From NCBI GenBank assembly GCA_033063855.1, contig CP093830.1, forward strand, positions 9,858,854 to 9,922,853: a DNA stretch of 64,000 bases. Direction: 5' to 3'. The notes under the pieces were generated by a model, which ran no database searches, was not told the DNA's origin, and saw nothing but the letters and a program-made list of their open reading frames with translations. A program made the translations under genes and the position numbers. Positions 23,951 to 36,092 of the stretch are shown in pieces. Numbering within the stretch: the stretch's first letter is position 1; each line of letters opens with the position of its first letter. The DNA is from Smittia aterrima. Taxonomy: Eukaryota; Arthropoda; Insecta; Diptera; Chironomidae.

Positions 23951-25687
23951 ATGAACAGAAGCTTCCTCCTCATCACATTTCTTCTGCTTAAAGCTGTGAC
24001 GGGATTCAACTATTCCTCGTTCTATGAGAGCGACGGAAGCAATCGAAACGGAAAATTCCTCTTCGACACACTTTTCGGATTAGAACTTGAAGAGGAATTG
24101 ATCGCAAATGACGCAACCAACTCTCTTAAATCATGCGACTGTGGTGAGTTTGTGGGTGCGACAATAGGCAGCTTGTTGATTTAAAGATGCGAATCTGCAT
24201 AAATTTGAATTGTTTAACATCGAATCCGACTTTCCTTTTCATTTTTTCAACGAGAAAACATGAAATCGTTGCATAATTAAAAGGCGAACGAGTTTCTGCG
24301 CTTTCATTCTTGTTGCTTCAGTCCAGGGTTTGGACTTCTTTCGACTTAAGATTTCTTTGATAAAACTTGAATTTTTCCTTTTAAGAATGCGGACAATCGA
24401 AGCAGGAGATAAGAATTGTTGGTAGGTTGCGCTATAAATCGTGAGATTCTCTTAACTTTGTAATAAATATTTATTTAAGGTGGACGGCCGACGGGAGTAA
24501 ATCAATATCCTTGGCTCGCTAGGTTCGTTCGTTAATTAAAATTGATGATTTAGGTCACGATAGCTTATCGAGTTTTCTCATTAATGCAGACTCGTTTACG
24601 ATGGACAATTTCACTGCGGAGGTTCTCTGTTGACTCAAGATTACGTTCTCACAGTAAATATCTCTTAGAATTCCTTTCGAAATTAAATTTCCTGAAACAT
24701 TTTTAATCAACAAAGGCAGCGCATTGCGTTCGACGATTAAAGCGAAGCAAGATACGCGTTATTCTGGGCGATCACGATCAATTTGTAACAACCGAGACCG
24801 AAGCAATTCAAAGGGCAGTTAGTGCAATTATTCGCCACAGAAACTTTGATCAAAATACTTACAATCACGACATTGCTTTGTTGAGGTTGCGAAAGTCTGT
24901 GACGTTCACGAAAAGTATTCAACCGATTTGCTTGCCGAAAGAGTCGATTGACCCTTCAGGGAAGACAGGAACTGTTGTTGGATGGGGACGAACGTCTGAA
25001 GGTGGATCACTCCCGGGAATTCTTCAACACGTCGACGTTCCTGTGCTTACTCTTGAACAATGTCGTGGAATGAAATATCGAGCATCAAGGATTACACCGA
25101 ACATGGTAAAAAGTTCTCTCATCTCGTTTTGTTATCAAATTTGTCACGTTTTAATCTCTCACCCTCGCAGCTGTGCGCAGGAGGAATCAAGCAGAAAACA
25201 GATTCGTGTCAGGCAAGTTGCTTAATCATTTCTTTTAAACTCCTTTGTCTAACACATTTTCTTCGTTGAACAGGGTGACTCAGGTTTGTTTGTCTTCGTA
25301 GAAATATTACGTGAATAACTCTGAAGCTTTCAGGTGGCCCATTGTTGGTTAACAACGGCGATAAGCATGAAATCGTTGGCATTGTCTCATGGGGTGTCGG
25401 GTGAGAAATCAAAACCTTTCGAGGTCGATGTGAGATGATTTAATTTAATTTTCGTGTTAGATGCGGACGTCAAGGGTACCCAGGAGTCTATACGAGAGTT
25501 CAAAGGTTTGTGTAGCGAAATAAATTGATGTCACGACCAATCTCAAACATAAATCTCTCTTTTTATTGCAGATATCTGTAAGTCACACGCGAAACTTCTT
25601 TTCTCGTTTCTATTTTCAGTTTCACTTTCATTTTGCAGCCCATGGATTCGAGCTAATCTGGATGAAACCTGTCTGTGTTCTAAGTGA
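23951..25687 (+). CDS. secreted trypsin-like serine protease 3
   Basis: Secreted S1 protease, 314 residues from eleven exons: 23951-24143, 24386-24421, 24480-24522, 24590-24653, 24716-25105, 25171-25212, 25274-25283, 25334-25400, 25461-25505, 25572-25577, 25639-25687. The signal peptide is MNRSFLLITFLLLKAVTG. A pro-region of about 50 residues leads to CDCECG and activation at EIR-IVGG. The triad is His115, Asp164 (YNHDIALLRL) and Ser259, with Asp at the S1 base (KTDSCQ). Two exons are tiny: 10 nt (25274-25283, encoding GDS) and 6 nt (25572-25577). The intron after CQ has a GC donor (CAG-gcaagt, 25213-25273). The C-terminal tail ends with CLCSK, giving Cys pairs with the pro-region CDCECG, a feature shared with proteases 1 and 4. 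AATAAA at 25728. The micro-exons are supported by frame and by paralogue comparison. Confidence 0.9.
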
Positions 25688-25733
25688 TAAGAATTAATCT
25701 TGAGATGAATGTTTGATGATGGATGTAAATAAA

Positions 25734-26108
25734 AGAATAATTTTGAATTCGAACTCGCTAGTTTCATGCTTGATTTTCATGTTATAATGTTGATTGCATT
25801 CCTGGGGACCTCAAATGATTTATCACGTCTGTGCTAAATGATTATTCTACCTAAAGGCCAGAAGTTACTGTGTTGGGCGAGAAATCACTGTCATTAGCCT
25901 CAATTTCTTCTTCGTTTGAACTCTCGTTGATTAAATATCTTTTTTGTAATGACACAGGAATTAACAGAAAGAAATTTATGTGAGAAAGTAAAGTTTAAGT
26001 TCTGAGGGACGTGATGGAAATAAAATTGTTATTAGTAATCGAAGTGCGGCTGTCGTGTGCACGATCATTATTTTATGACTCAATTTATCAATTTTTGCGA
26101 TTCAAAAG
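25734..26108. other. short intergenic region
   Basis: Spacer of about 375 nt between protease 3 and the cysteine-rich peptide gene. It is AT-rich, with no coding signal; it would contain upstream regulatory sequence for the peptide gene. Confidence 0.45.
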
Positions 26109-26116
26109 TATAAAAG
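26109..26116 (+). promoter_or_regulatory. TATA box of the cysteine-rich peptide gene
   Basis: TATAAAAG at 26109-26116 with an initiator-like TAGTTC about 33 nt downstream; the start codon follows at 26182. The tight TATA promoter fits a small, strongly or inducibly expressed secreted peptide gene. Confidence 0.6.
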
Positions 26117-26181
26117 TTTAAAAACTTTGAAGACACTTTACTAGTTCAAAAGTTTCTTTTTCGATTGAAGTAAGTCCAGCA

Positions 26182-26457
26182 ATGAAGGTTTTCTGTTTAT
26201 TCTTTGCAGTTCTGTTGTCAGGTGAAGCGAATGAAATTTCTTAAGAATCTTCGACTCATTTGATTTTTTTTAAAGTTCTGATTAGTAATGTCGAGTGCGG
26301 AGGTGACATTCACGATCCATACCTTCCTATGTGCAGATTTGGAGACTTCGGAATAGTTTTGAATGATAGAGGCGACTGCATTAACAAATGCAGGGATCCA
26401 GGAGATTCCATAATTCGAACAAACTTCGGAGACGGAGTTGTTTGTTGCTGTAATTGA
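26182..26457 (+). CDS. cysteine-rich secreted peptide (73 aa)
   Basis: I do not recognise the family. Exons 26182-26221 and 26276-26457 join in frame across a 54-nt intron (gtgaag to ttaaag) to give 73 residues. Residues 1 to about 20 form a clear signal peptide (MKVFCLFFAVLLSVLISNVE). The mature part is about 53 residues with seven Cys at 21, 33, 48, 52 and 70-72, spaced C-x11-C-x14-C-x3-C-x17-CCC, and only one residue after the CCC. It is rich in Gly and Asp. A TATA box lies 66-73 nt upstream of the ATG and AATAAA is at 26463, so the transcript would be only about 350 nt. The compact disulfide-rich form suggests an extracellular effector such as an antimicrobial, protease-inhibitor-like or signalling peptide; which of these cannot be told. 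The odd number of Cys allows a dimer or a free thiol. Confidence 0.75.
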
Positions 26458-26469
26458 AGCTCAATAAAT

Positions 26470-27841
26470 AAATCACCTCACGATTCTGAAAAATATTCGA
26501 TCAAAGTTTCTGAATTGGAGCGAGGTTTAGTGTCGATTTAGAGCATCGAGATCGTCAATGCTGCAACGTAATCCATCATAAACCTACGAGAAAAGTCGAT
26601 GTTATCGCTCGCGAGTCTGTTGCGCTCATTTCTTTTGCACTCAAGTTCACGATCAATTTATGAAAGCGAGGCATTTAGGCTTGAAGAGGCGAGAATGGTA
26701 ATTTTATTGGCATGAGAAATCGGTCTCCTATGATGATGAGCTTGTAAAGTAATGTTTCGCCACATAGTTTTCTCACCGAAAGCGAAGCACGAACTTCTCA
26801 TGCAATTTCACCGATTCCATTAGAACAATGAATCCATTTTCATTTTCCTCGATTCACATCTTCATTTAAGAATCGAAATCGCTTTTTCTTCTTGAGCTTC
26901 TTGTTGCACCGCAATAATTATGATGTGCGCTGTCAAACCACTCGAGACTGTCGTGAAAAATTAAAGCGCAATTAGAACGAAGACGTTCGGGCTGCCGTTT
27001 GTTTGTGACGGAAGAAAATTGCGATCGAGTGATTTGCAATTATCTTCATTCCCAGTCACACTTAATGGATGAATTGAGCAATTTTCTTCGTTCCTTCGGC
27101 AGTAAAATGAGAAGATTATAGTGTGAGGAGTTCTTGCAGTCAAAAGAATTCATTAAACTTTTTTTTTCTTTCGGCCGAATGAGTTTCTGGTCACTCCAGC
27201 TGAATCTTAACTAGTTTTGTTGCCGATCGATTAAAGTTTGTCCTACTTTTCCTTCAGAACAAAACCCATTCTTACAGATCAGTTAAAGAAACGAGTTCTA
27301 CAAACCTGATGAAGTTTTCTTTCAGCCGTTATTGCAACAACAAATTGAAGTTCTTGATCGTTTCACGAGATGACTTTGAATCGATAAGGAAGCTTCTTTC
27401 AACTTCATGCATCAAAAGAAATTGAATTCTAATCCCTAATTCGAGTTATCCAGTCGTCATTCCAGTGTTTAATTTCAGCTGTCTCTTTAAGCGTTTGCTG
27501 AATGTTTCGACAGCGCTTCGAATTCTCTCGACAACACTTTGTTTCAAGAGCTGTTAAACGGCGTACAACGTATAATGGGAGAAATGTTGAGAAGATACTT
27601 GCAGCCAGAAGAAGAAAATCAAACAGAATCAGTGGAAAAAAAAAGTTTTGAGCATTCAGTTGCCATCGATTCGTTGCGGAGTGAAGTTGTGAAAAGAAAA
27701 GAAGTCGCGAGTGTGTCGAGTTAGACGTGATAAGATTAACTAATGGAATAATTGAATATTTTACACGAAATATTTAAATTCGAAACAAGAAAGCTCGTGA
27801 AATTCTGAGAAAAGAGAAAGATTTTTGTGATACAAAGTAGA
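26470..27841. other. intergenic region
   Basis: About 1.4 kb with no supported gene. Short open frames (26961-27143 on minus, 27539-27724 on plus) have no domain. The end is presumably the leader of protease 4. Confidence 0.45.
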
Positions 27842-30004
27842 ATGCATTTTAAAATTTGTTTCAATGTGTGTGCACTGCTGCTGCTCTCGAGCTTCCTCGG
27901 AGTCCTCTCCGATGGTAATCAGCTCGGAAAAGGAAAATTTGTGAGCTTCAATGGCAATCGCTACACGGAAGCTAAAAGCATGAACGACAATGACACTAAA
28001 GTTGTCTTCAGTAACCGAAATCGACCTCCAGCGCATGACACGCCAGCATCGCCTTGCAGTTGTCGTAAGTTCATCCACAAAGCTATTGCCGGAAAAAAAA
28101 TTTATGGGAGCATTTAACTTGAAAATTGTTTATGCAAATTGATCCTACTTTTTCTTTCTCAAAAGCGACTAAGCCGAAATATTAAATTTTTCGTGGCCTT
28201 GATCGCGAAAGTTTTTTTCTTTTCGAGGTTTCGTCGCTTCTTCGTAAAATTTAAAATGCGCCTCTGCGAATTCAAATGAGGGACATAAATGATCGCGAAA
28301 TTGATGCGTCAATACCCTCGAGAGAAAAGTTTGAACCTGTTTTTAACCGTAGAAGATAAAAGAACCGTGATCTCCATGTTAAGAAGGAATTCGCTCCAAA
28401 CAAATCGGTGGCAATTTATTACAGCTGAGATGGACTTTTTGGGATAACTTAATTCTCTTTCTCCTCGATTTAAGGATGCGGTGAACGCAACGATGCTTCA
28501 AGAATCGTTGGAGGCAGTGCAACTGGCGTTAATGAGTTTCCTTGGATGGCGCGACTCTCCTACTTCAACAGATTCTACTGCGGTAAGTTCAATGATCTCC
28601 GTTAATGTAAATATTTCGTGAAGTGCCTCAACGAAACAAGATTCGAATAAGTTTGTTTACCTCCCATTAACAAAATCTCGAATTAAGTCGAGACTTAAGA
28701 ATCATTTAGGATTCAATCAATTAATCTGATCTGCGGAAGAATTTGTAAAAAAACTTCTTCGTCTTCTCTTTAACAGGTGGAATGCTAATCAACGATCGCT
28801 ACGTTCTAACCGGTAAGAACAAGAAGCTGCAGTATGTCAAATGAAAATAAAACCGCTACCAATTATCTCGTTCTCTCAACAGCCGCTCATTGCGTCAAAG
28901 GATTCATGTGGTTTATGATCAAAGTGACGTTTGGAGAGCACGATCGCTGCGATGATAGCATGCGACCAGAAACAAGATTCGTGTTGAGAGCAATTTCACA
29001 GAAATTCAGTTACAGCAATTTTGATAACGATATGGCACTTTTGAGACTCAATGATCGCGTGCCAATAACTGACTACATTCGACCGATCTGCTTGCCATCT
29101 AATAAACGTAATTATGCAATTTATCTTTCGATCTCTCCATCTCTTTCTCTTCCTACATCGTCTCGCTGTTGAAAAAAAAACAATACGAGCATCTCATTGT
29201 TAAGCTTTGTGTGAATGAGGAGTCATAAAGAAAGCGCGATTGGTGTCATCGAATCCATAAACGGCGTCGACTTTCGACAGCCATGACTCAACATGCAATC
29301 ATCACTTTCTTTCAATGTCAGAAATGAATTCAGATAACAATCACAATGAGAAATTGTTTGCAATTGCAGAGGAAACTTATGTGGGCAAAACTGGTCTCGT
29401 CACGGGTTGGGGAACTTTGAAGGAAGATGGAAAGCCTTCATGTATTCTTCAAGAAGTCGAGGTTCCTGTTCTATCAAATGATGACTGCACATCAAAGACT
29501 AATTACACTTCAAAGATGATCACGAGTAATATGCTTTGCGCTGGTTATCCAGGAGTTGGCCAACGTGACAGGTCAGATTGAATTTGTGTGCACGAAGAAA
29601 TTTTTAATTAAATAATTTTTCTTTCTTGCAGCTGTCAAGGTGATTCTGGTAAGTTCAAATAATCTTTTTTCATTCGAAACTTAGTTGTGGGATTACAGAC
29701 ATTTATTGTTTCCAGGTGGCCCGCTACAGGTAGAGAGAGCAGACAAGAGATATGAGATTATTGGCATCGTCTCTTGGGGCAATGGGTAACGAATCGACGT
29801 AATTCCTATCTTTAATCATCTCAACGGTGTTTTTAACATTTCAGATGTGCTCGGCCTCACTATCCTGGAGTGTACACGAGAGTAACAAGATATTTAGGTA
29901 GCTTTCGATTTAAAAAGCTTCATTAAGCTTGAAATAACATTAATCATTCCTTCGCAGACTGGATCAATGAGAACTCGAAAGATGGCTGCTTCTGCAATGA
30001 GTAG
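27842..30004 (+). CDS. secreted trypsin-like serine protease 4
   Basis: Secreted S1 protease, 326 residues. Exons: 27842-28064, 28475-28582, 28777-28812, 28883-29107, 29370-29571, 29632-29648, 29716-29785, 29845-29897, 29958-30004. The signal peptide follows MHFKICFNVCALLLLSS. A pro-region of about 60 residues leads to CSCRCG and activation at SR-IVGG. The triad is His125 (TAAHC), Asp172 (FDNDMALL) and Ser270 (GDSGG), with Asp at the S1 base (DSCQ). The serine lies on a 17-nt exon. Exon phases around His (ACC G / CC GCT CAT) match protease 1, its nearest relative in the window. The C-terminus ends DGCFCNE, like the CKC and CLC tails of proteases 1 and 3. AATAAA at 30044. Introns of 410 and 262 nt interrupt the 5' half and the middle. 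Confidence 0.92.
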
Positions 30005-30049
30005 AGCACACGAGCTTGCGCTACTTTAATGAGAAACTGTTTAAATAAA

Positions 30050-31715
30050 GATTGTAAAGAACAAAAGCGAGTGATGAGAGATATTTTAGCACATAAAGCC
30101 GTATTTAATAACACATGATGATCGTGACTCCGATCAGAATGAAAACTTAGATTAAATAAAAAGAAAATTATTTTTTAATTCAGCGTGTTAATTTAATCTT
30201 TCACTGACAAATTACCGCAAAGCCAGAGAACATATTGAACGAAGCGTGAGATGAACGTCGAAGAATGAAGATTGCCTCGCCTCCGAAGGAGATTAGCAAC
30301 AACAGTGGAAAGAAGCAAAGCACCAGCCGTGCTCTGAAATATTTTGTTAACACGTTCCTAAACGACGTTTTGATTGAACCGTTAGTAGTGATGAAGACAA
30401 AAGGAATGAACAGCAGCTTGACAACTTGAATTGACAAATAGCCAGTCTCGTTAGTAAGCACAACATGTCAAGATTTCTTTCACAGGTTTCATCTTCTTTA
30501 AATAAACCAGTGGGCGGTCCAAAGATTTTTTATTAGGCTATTGCTACCAATAATTCTCAAATTTCGTGAGTTTCTCGACGCGATAAAATTTATTGATCGT
30601 GTCGCGATTTTTTTTTACTGATCAAAGCTTTAAAGCATTGCTAGAAGCTTTTTATTTTAAACTCAAATTTTCAGTTAAACATTTTTTAAAAAGCTTTTAA
30701 AAGCTTTCAGAGCTTTTGGATTTTGATAATATTATCTCAATACGCGAAAAGCAGCTGAGGCATCAACGCAAAATTATGAACTGTTGTTGATAACTCAAAT
30801 AAATTTGAAATGAATTAATGAAAACAAAATTTCTAGAGCAGTATCAAAATATTTGAAATTTATACAAATTTATTTATTTAGTTTTACAAATATTTTGATC
30901 GAGAACTCATCTTTATGAATTGAACGTCCTTCAGAGTTTACCGCGAAAGTAAAATTGTTCCATATACTTTAAGTCAACAGACGTTACTCAATCTCAGGTT
31001 GTTTCAATGTTTAATTTACTCTTGTCACCAGCTTGTCAAGTCTTGTGTCTTCTGATTCACGTGAAAATGGATTTTCAAGAATCAAAGGCCACAAAATTTC
31101 ATGAAAAATTTCGCAATTATCATCGAGATCTTGCGTATAATTGTTAGTTTATCGGGATCGTCGATATCGGGTTTTAACGAATTTTTGAGTCGAATTGTAA
31201 TATTTGTTGTCTTCATCGTTATTGAAAGGAATATTCCAGAAGAAGCTTCATTTTAAATTTGTCTCTTTCTGTAATTAGTCGATAAGTGTCTTCAAAATTA
31301 ATTAAAGAAAACTCATGCTTGAAGCATTTGACAAGCGAATCATCGTAAATATAATAAAGTCTCAAATAAATGTTTGGTTTGCTCACATTCGAGACGAGCA
31401 ACGGATTTCCCGGTGAACCTTCAACAAACAATGACGAGAACTGAATTTGTGATTAGAATTTGGATCTAATTAGTTGGTTATTCAAGTGATGTCGTTGCAG
31501 CAGCTGAGTCGTCCAACAATCGACAAATAGAGCAAAGCAACAAAATGAAATTCTCTTCTCCCAAAAATATAATTTGTTTGTGTTGAGATCGCTCACGTCG
31601 AGTTCATGAAAGGTTTGGGGTTTTGGAGAAAACATAAGTTGTATCAACAGTCGCTGTCCAACGACAAAAAGCTAATCTCGCGAGGTAACACAGACGCGTG
31701 AGACGACTCAACATC
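30050..31715. other. intergenic region
   Basis: About 1.7 kb. On the minus strand there are two suggestive open stretches (31219-31431 and 31453-31647) and a later frame ending near 31012, but I found no ATG-to-stop splice solution. Inverted AAAGCTTTT-type short repeats occur near 30630-30715. No gene is called. Confidence 0.35.
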
Positions 31716-31723
31716 TATAAAAG
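31716..31723 (+). promoter_or_regulatory. possible TATA box
   Basis: TATAAAAG on the plus strand, upstream of the weak candidate gene at 31885. The initiator is not obvious. Confidence 0.35.
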
Positions 31724-31884
31724 CATTTTCCTCTTCGCAGGCACAAATCATTTGGCGAATAATTCTCTAAGTTGCATGAGCTCGTCGCGATTCCGAGCTC
31801 GTCATTGTTATTTAAAAAAAAATTGAAAGTCAAAGTGATCCTCAATAATTCGAAAGGAAATAAAGGAAAAGTTCAAGGAAATAA

Positions 31885-32220
31885 ATGAGATTTAGTGAAA
31901 TTGTGAACTTCATTTGGATTAAAATAGTTCGAGAGACTTTGAATTTGGAGGAAAGTTTATCGAGTGAAGGTTTAAAGGAGACTTGCTTGAAAGTCAAGGA
32001 GCTAAAGTTACTGAACTTACAACGTAAGTAAAAACTAAAAACAAGTCTTAGCTGACGCATTTCATCAAAAAAAATTAAGAACAAGATTAAGAACAAATCA
32101 ATTTTTTGTTACTTGCGTGTTGCTTTAATTTAAACTCGTTTTTCGATTTAATGACGAGCAGGATCAAACCGAAATGTCTACGAGAACAAACATTTCAAAG
32201 TTGAACCTTCATTACAATGA
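31885..32220 (+). CDS. hypothetical two-exon protein (65 aa)
   Basis: Low-confidence candidate. Exons 31885-32023 and 32162-32220 join in frame across a 138-nt intron (gtaagt to gagcag) into 65 residues, rich in Leu, Glu and Lys, with no signal peptide or domain seen. A TATAAAAG lies 162-169 nt upstream, but a small upstream open frame starts at about 31776. The second exon overlaps, in another frame, a 118-codon plus-strand open frame (ATG at 32174, stop at 32530) that contains several Cys-x-Cys type spacings. Either frame, both or neither may be used. No function can be suggested. Confidence 0.22.
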
Positions 32221-32530
32221 GAAAATATTAAAATTGACCGCCATCACAAGTTGCATCGAAAGCTGTGAATTTTTACACAAACAAAAGTGCATCGACGATC
32301 ATTCGCTTTACGTCTCAAAGATAAAAACCATTCGAGGCCCTTTGACGAGCGAAGCGACATACGGTCATCGAGAAATTAATAACGCAAACAAAAGTTTTTG
32401 CAAACACAACGAGACAAAATTTAAATTAAGTGAACCAGATAGCGACAGTCTCAATGACGAGATTATTTGCACGTGCAAATCAAACGAAAGACTTGAAGAG
32501 TCAAGATGGACATCGTGGATTCGCACTTGA

Positions 32531-33567
32531 GCCTAAATCTACTCAAATATTTGCAATCTTAATAGATTTGTAACACTTAGCAAACATGAACGTTAAACAA
32601 AGAAAATCTCAAGAGACTCTTCGAAACGAATTGCGTTCACAAGGAATGCGATTCATTCTTTGCTAGAGTGTGCGATTATTGATACTTCGATGTTTAGTTG
32701 CACTAAGCTCTAGTCATTTGTGATCTTTTAATTCTCAGGAACTGAAAGTGACGTAACTCAAACTTCCCCAAGTTTCAATGTTTTGTTCGTTGCACTTGCA
32801 ATTTTTTGTTTTAAAGTTTTTACGACCGAGCGTCATTAGTTTCAAGTTAAGGTTTCGTTTGACGTTAGCTAAGAGAATTTAAATCATCAGAATTATCGAG
32901 AAACTCCTCGGAAGGAATTGATCTCTGACGTCAGCTTTAAATTAAATTTCATGGTCAAGATGAACTCGCCATGGAAGATCAAATTTGGCTCACCGTTCCC
33001 TATTCGAAATGCCCATTTACACTGAAGTTTGATATTTCAGACAAAATCTCTAAAATGGAAAGATTGATTTATTTCGAAAATATTTTAGTTCCTTGAGTTA
33101 AACGGGCCGAGATTTCAAAGATTCGGTTGTTTTGCAAAGAAATAATTTCACTCGTAACAATTTACTTCAACGCTTCCGTAAGCAGTTTCATCTTTCAACC
33201 GAATCGTCATCAATGTTATTATCAACCGTGATCAACGTCACTGGCCATAAAAAAACTTTTTTTAATGTGTCTCGCCAAGATTGTTGTCTATTTTGCAATA
33301 TGGAAAGTTTGTTTTTGGCCCACTGCACTTGATGTCATCTTCTCCATAGCCTTGCCCAAAAATAAAACTTTATCGTTGTCTCCAAAATCATTCACTTAGA
33401 TCGAGAAATGTTTTCTAATCGACCATCGAACGTGAACGTCTTTTTGACCGTAAATGTCTCTTTTGTCCGCCAACTTTGCCTTGTCTCATCATTTCTCAAG
33501 TCAAACTTTTCTTTCTCTCATCAAAATGATTCTAGAATAACTCGAATTTATTTCCGATAAGCGAAAG
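32531..33567. other. intergenic region upstream of the desaturase
   Basis: AT-rich, no supported gene. The right end presumably contains the desaturase promoter and leader. Confidence 0.45.
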
Positions 33568-36092
33568 ATGGGAGCCGATGCAAACACAAAGCAAATTGTT
33601 TGTACACGCTCAGCGGAACTTTCGAAAACAGACATGAAGGCTTCAGATGTGAACAGAAATCTGATGGAGTTAGAAGACTCATCATTGCCACCTGCCAAAG
33701 CCGTTGAATTGGTCAACAAATGCAACAATGCATCATCACACGAGGAAGAGCTAAAGAATTTCAAAGAAATCGGATCGAAAACTCCAGTGCTAGCTTCAGA
33801 GATCGGCACAGATCCAGACTACAAATTCACCATCGTTTGGTTTAATCTTATCGGTTTCATACTTTTACACATTATCGGATTCTCAGGAGCATTAGCTGGA
33901 CTTTTTATGGTTTGCAATTGGAGAACTTCACTCTACTGTAAGCAACAAAGCCATCAATTCATTTTATCTCTCTCTTGACTCATCATTTTACTTTCAGCCG
34001 TATTTATAATTTATGCAGCGGGTCAAGGAGTAACAATGGGCGCTCACAGACATTGGAGTCATCGAGCCTTCAAAGCACAACGATGGCTGAAGATTATTCT
34101 TCTCTATGCTCACACACTCGCTGGACAGAACTGTCTTTGGGTTTGGGTGAGAGATCATAGGCAACATCACAAATATAGTGACACAGACGCTGACCCGCAC
34201 AACGCGAATCGTGGTTTTTGGTTCTCTCACGTCGGATGGCTCTGCGTGAGGAAACATCCGAAAGTTCTCGAGTACGGAAAGAAGATTGACATGTCAGATC
34301 TCGATGCTGATCCTTACATTATGTTCCAAAAGAAGTGAGTTCATTTTAATTGCGTCACGACGAGAGGAATTTTTTTTCGACTGTGGACCAGTTTACAATG
34401 TTTTCTTCTTTCAATGTCTTTTAACATGATCGTCATTACTTTGCTTAGCTTCGTTTAAACACTAAAAATCACAGGTTGTCGTTTGAGATTTTCTCAATAC
34501 TTTGTATTACATTAGTTGATTGATTTTTGCGGCTTACCACTCCATCTCCTCGAACCGGCAATTTGGAATCTTAGAAGTCCCGATGACCTTTCTTTCTAAA
34601 GCTTTCAAACAAATTCAGTTGCTCAATCTAAGCAGCATGTCTTTCAATTAAGATTCAATGATGCAACAATTAGAGAAAAGTTGAATCTGGTTTGGCGAGC
34701 TCCGAAAATAATTCTCAACTGGTTCAACACGCACAGCCCGAAAGTTGAACAATGCCAAGGTCAGCTCGACTTGTACTTTAACTGTGTCTGCAATCGCCGA
34801 GTAACGGGTTTTATGAGCGTCTAATTCAAAGAGAGATCGCTTAATCATAGCCGCCAACCCAACATCTCGCATTTTTTTTAATTAAATCATTTTCTTTGTC
34901 GAAATCTCAAATCGCGAGAAACGTCTGCAAATCTCTGAATTGCCATCATTGTCTCGAGAGAAGTGAAGACGAGAAGCTGACACTGTCGGAATAATTGTTG
35001 TAACTGGATCATGGATCATAGTGTTTCGGTCAAAGCTAACGATAAGAGAATTCCATTATTACAGCGACCACACTTAACCTTGTCTTTAAATTGTCAACTT
35101 CTCTTTGTAGTCACTACAAACTTCTCTACACGGTATTCGCACTTGGTTTGCCAACACTTCTTCCGGTGTGGGCTTGGGGTGAGAATCCATGGTTAGCTCT
35201 ATGGATTGCTTACTTCGCAAGAACAATTCTCAATCTCAATGTGACGTGGTTAGTGAATAGTGCTGCTCATCTTTACGGAACGAGACCTTACGATCAGTAA
35301 GAAAATTAATGAAATCTCATGAAACTTTTAAATAATTTTCCGATTCTCTTCTTAGGACAATTTTCCCAGTTGAGAACATGTCAGTAGCATTGCTTGCGAC
35401 TGGAGAAGGTTGGCACAATTATCATGTAAGTAAAACTTATCGAAATTAAAAGTTTCGCCCTAACAAAAATTCTTTAAATTTTAGCACGCCTTCCCATGGG
35501 ACTACAGAGCCGCTGAGCTTAACACTCCATTTAATATGACTTGTAAAATCATTGATTTCTTCGCCAAGTTTGGAGCAGTTTATGATCTACGCGAAGCGAC
35601 GGCAACAATGGTAAGACAAAGATAATTTTTGGACGCTCCTTGTATCACAAAATATTTCAATCAATTCAGGTGAAGAATCGCTGTCTTCGAACTGGTGACA
35701 AGTCACATCACACTCATGGAGTACCGGAAGAAGCTCCAGAAACGACAACCTTGTTGGGTATCTGGAGACATCCAAGTAATCCATCCTACACGAGTGTACA
35801 GAAGCCGCAAATCAAAATGCTGCCTACATATGGCTACGCGCTCGTCGAAGAGGAACTCTCGAAACGCGAGCTTGACGATGATGTTTTATCGAAAGAGAAC
35901 GACATTTTACAGAAACGACTGAGGAAGAACTCAAGTGATATGAATTCAAATTATATCGATAGCAACAACAACAGTTCAGATGGCTCAATAGTTAAACGAA
36001 ACAAGAGTTCGCTCAACGCAGATATTGATGAACTCCCATCAATGAACTGTCCAGGTCTCGCATCAGCAGCTGTCGTCTACAAGTTAGATTAA
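33568..36092 (+). CDS. acyl-CoA delta-9-type desaturase with long C-terminal tail
   Basis: Endoplasmic-reticulum di-iron desaturase that introduces a cis double bond in fatty acyl-CoA, feeding membrane lipid, cuticular hydrocarbon or pheromone synthesis. Exons: 33568-33937, 33998-34334, 35111-35296, 35356-35425, 35485-35610, 35670-36092, giving 503 residues. All three histidine boxes are present: HRHWSH (140-145), HRQHH (177-181) and HNYHH (318-322, split between exons 4 and 5). The family blocks TDADPHNANRGFWFSHVGWL and VTWLVNSAAHLYG are clear, and hydrophobic membrane pairs flank the boxes. The N-terminus has an 80-residue hydrophilic extension, and the C-terminus continues about 120 residues beyond the usual end, Ser/Asn-rich and charged, making the protein longer than typical insect desaturases (roughly 350-400). 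A 776-nt intron separates exons 2 and 3. AATAAA at 36209. Regioselectivity cannot be decided here. Confidence 0.93.

Noticed and set aside
30201..30461. 86-codon minus-strand frame with hydrophobic segments
   Set aside because: It might look like a membrane-protein exon, but no neighbouring exons or family match could be found.
31012..31680. Minus-strand open stretches that read plausibly as protein
   Set aside because: Several segments in different frames look coherent, but no ATG-to-stop splice path could be built and no family was recognised.
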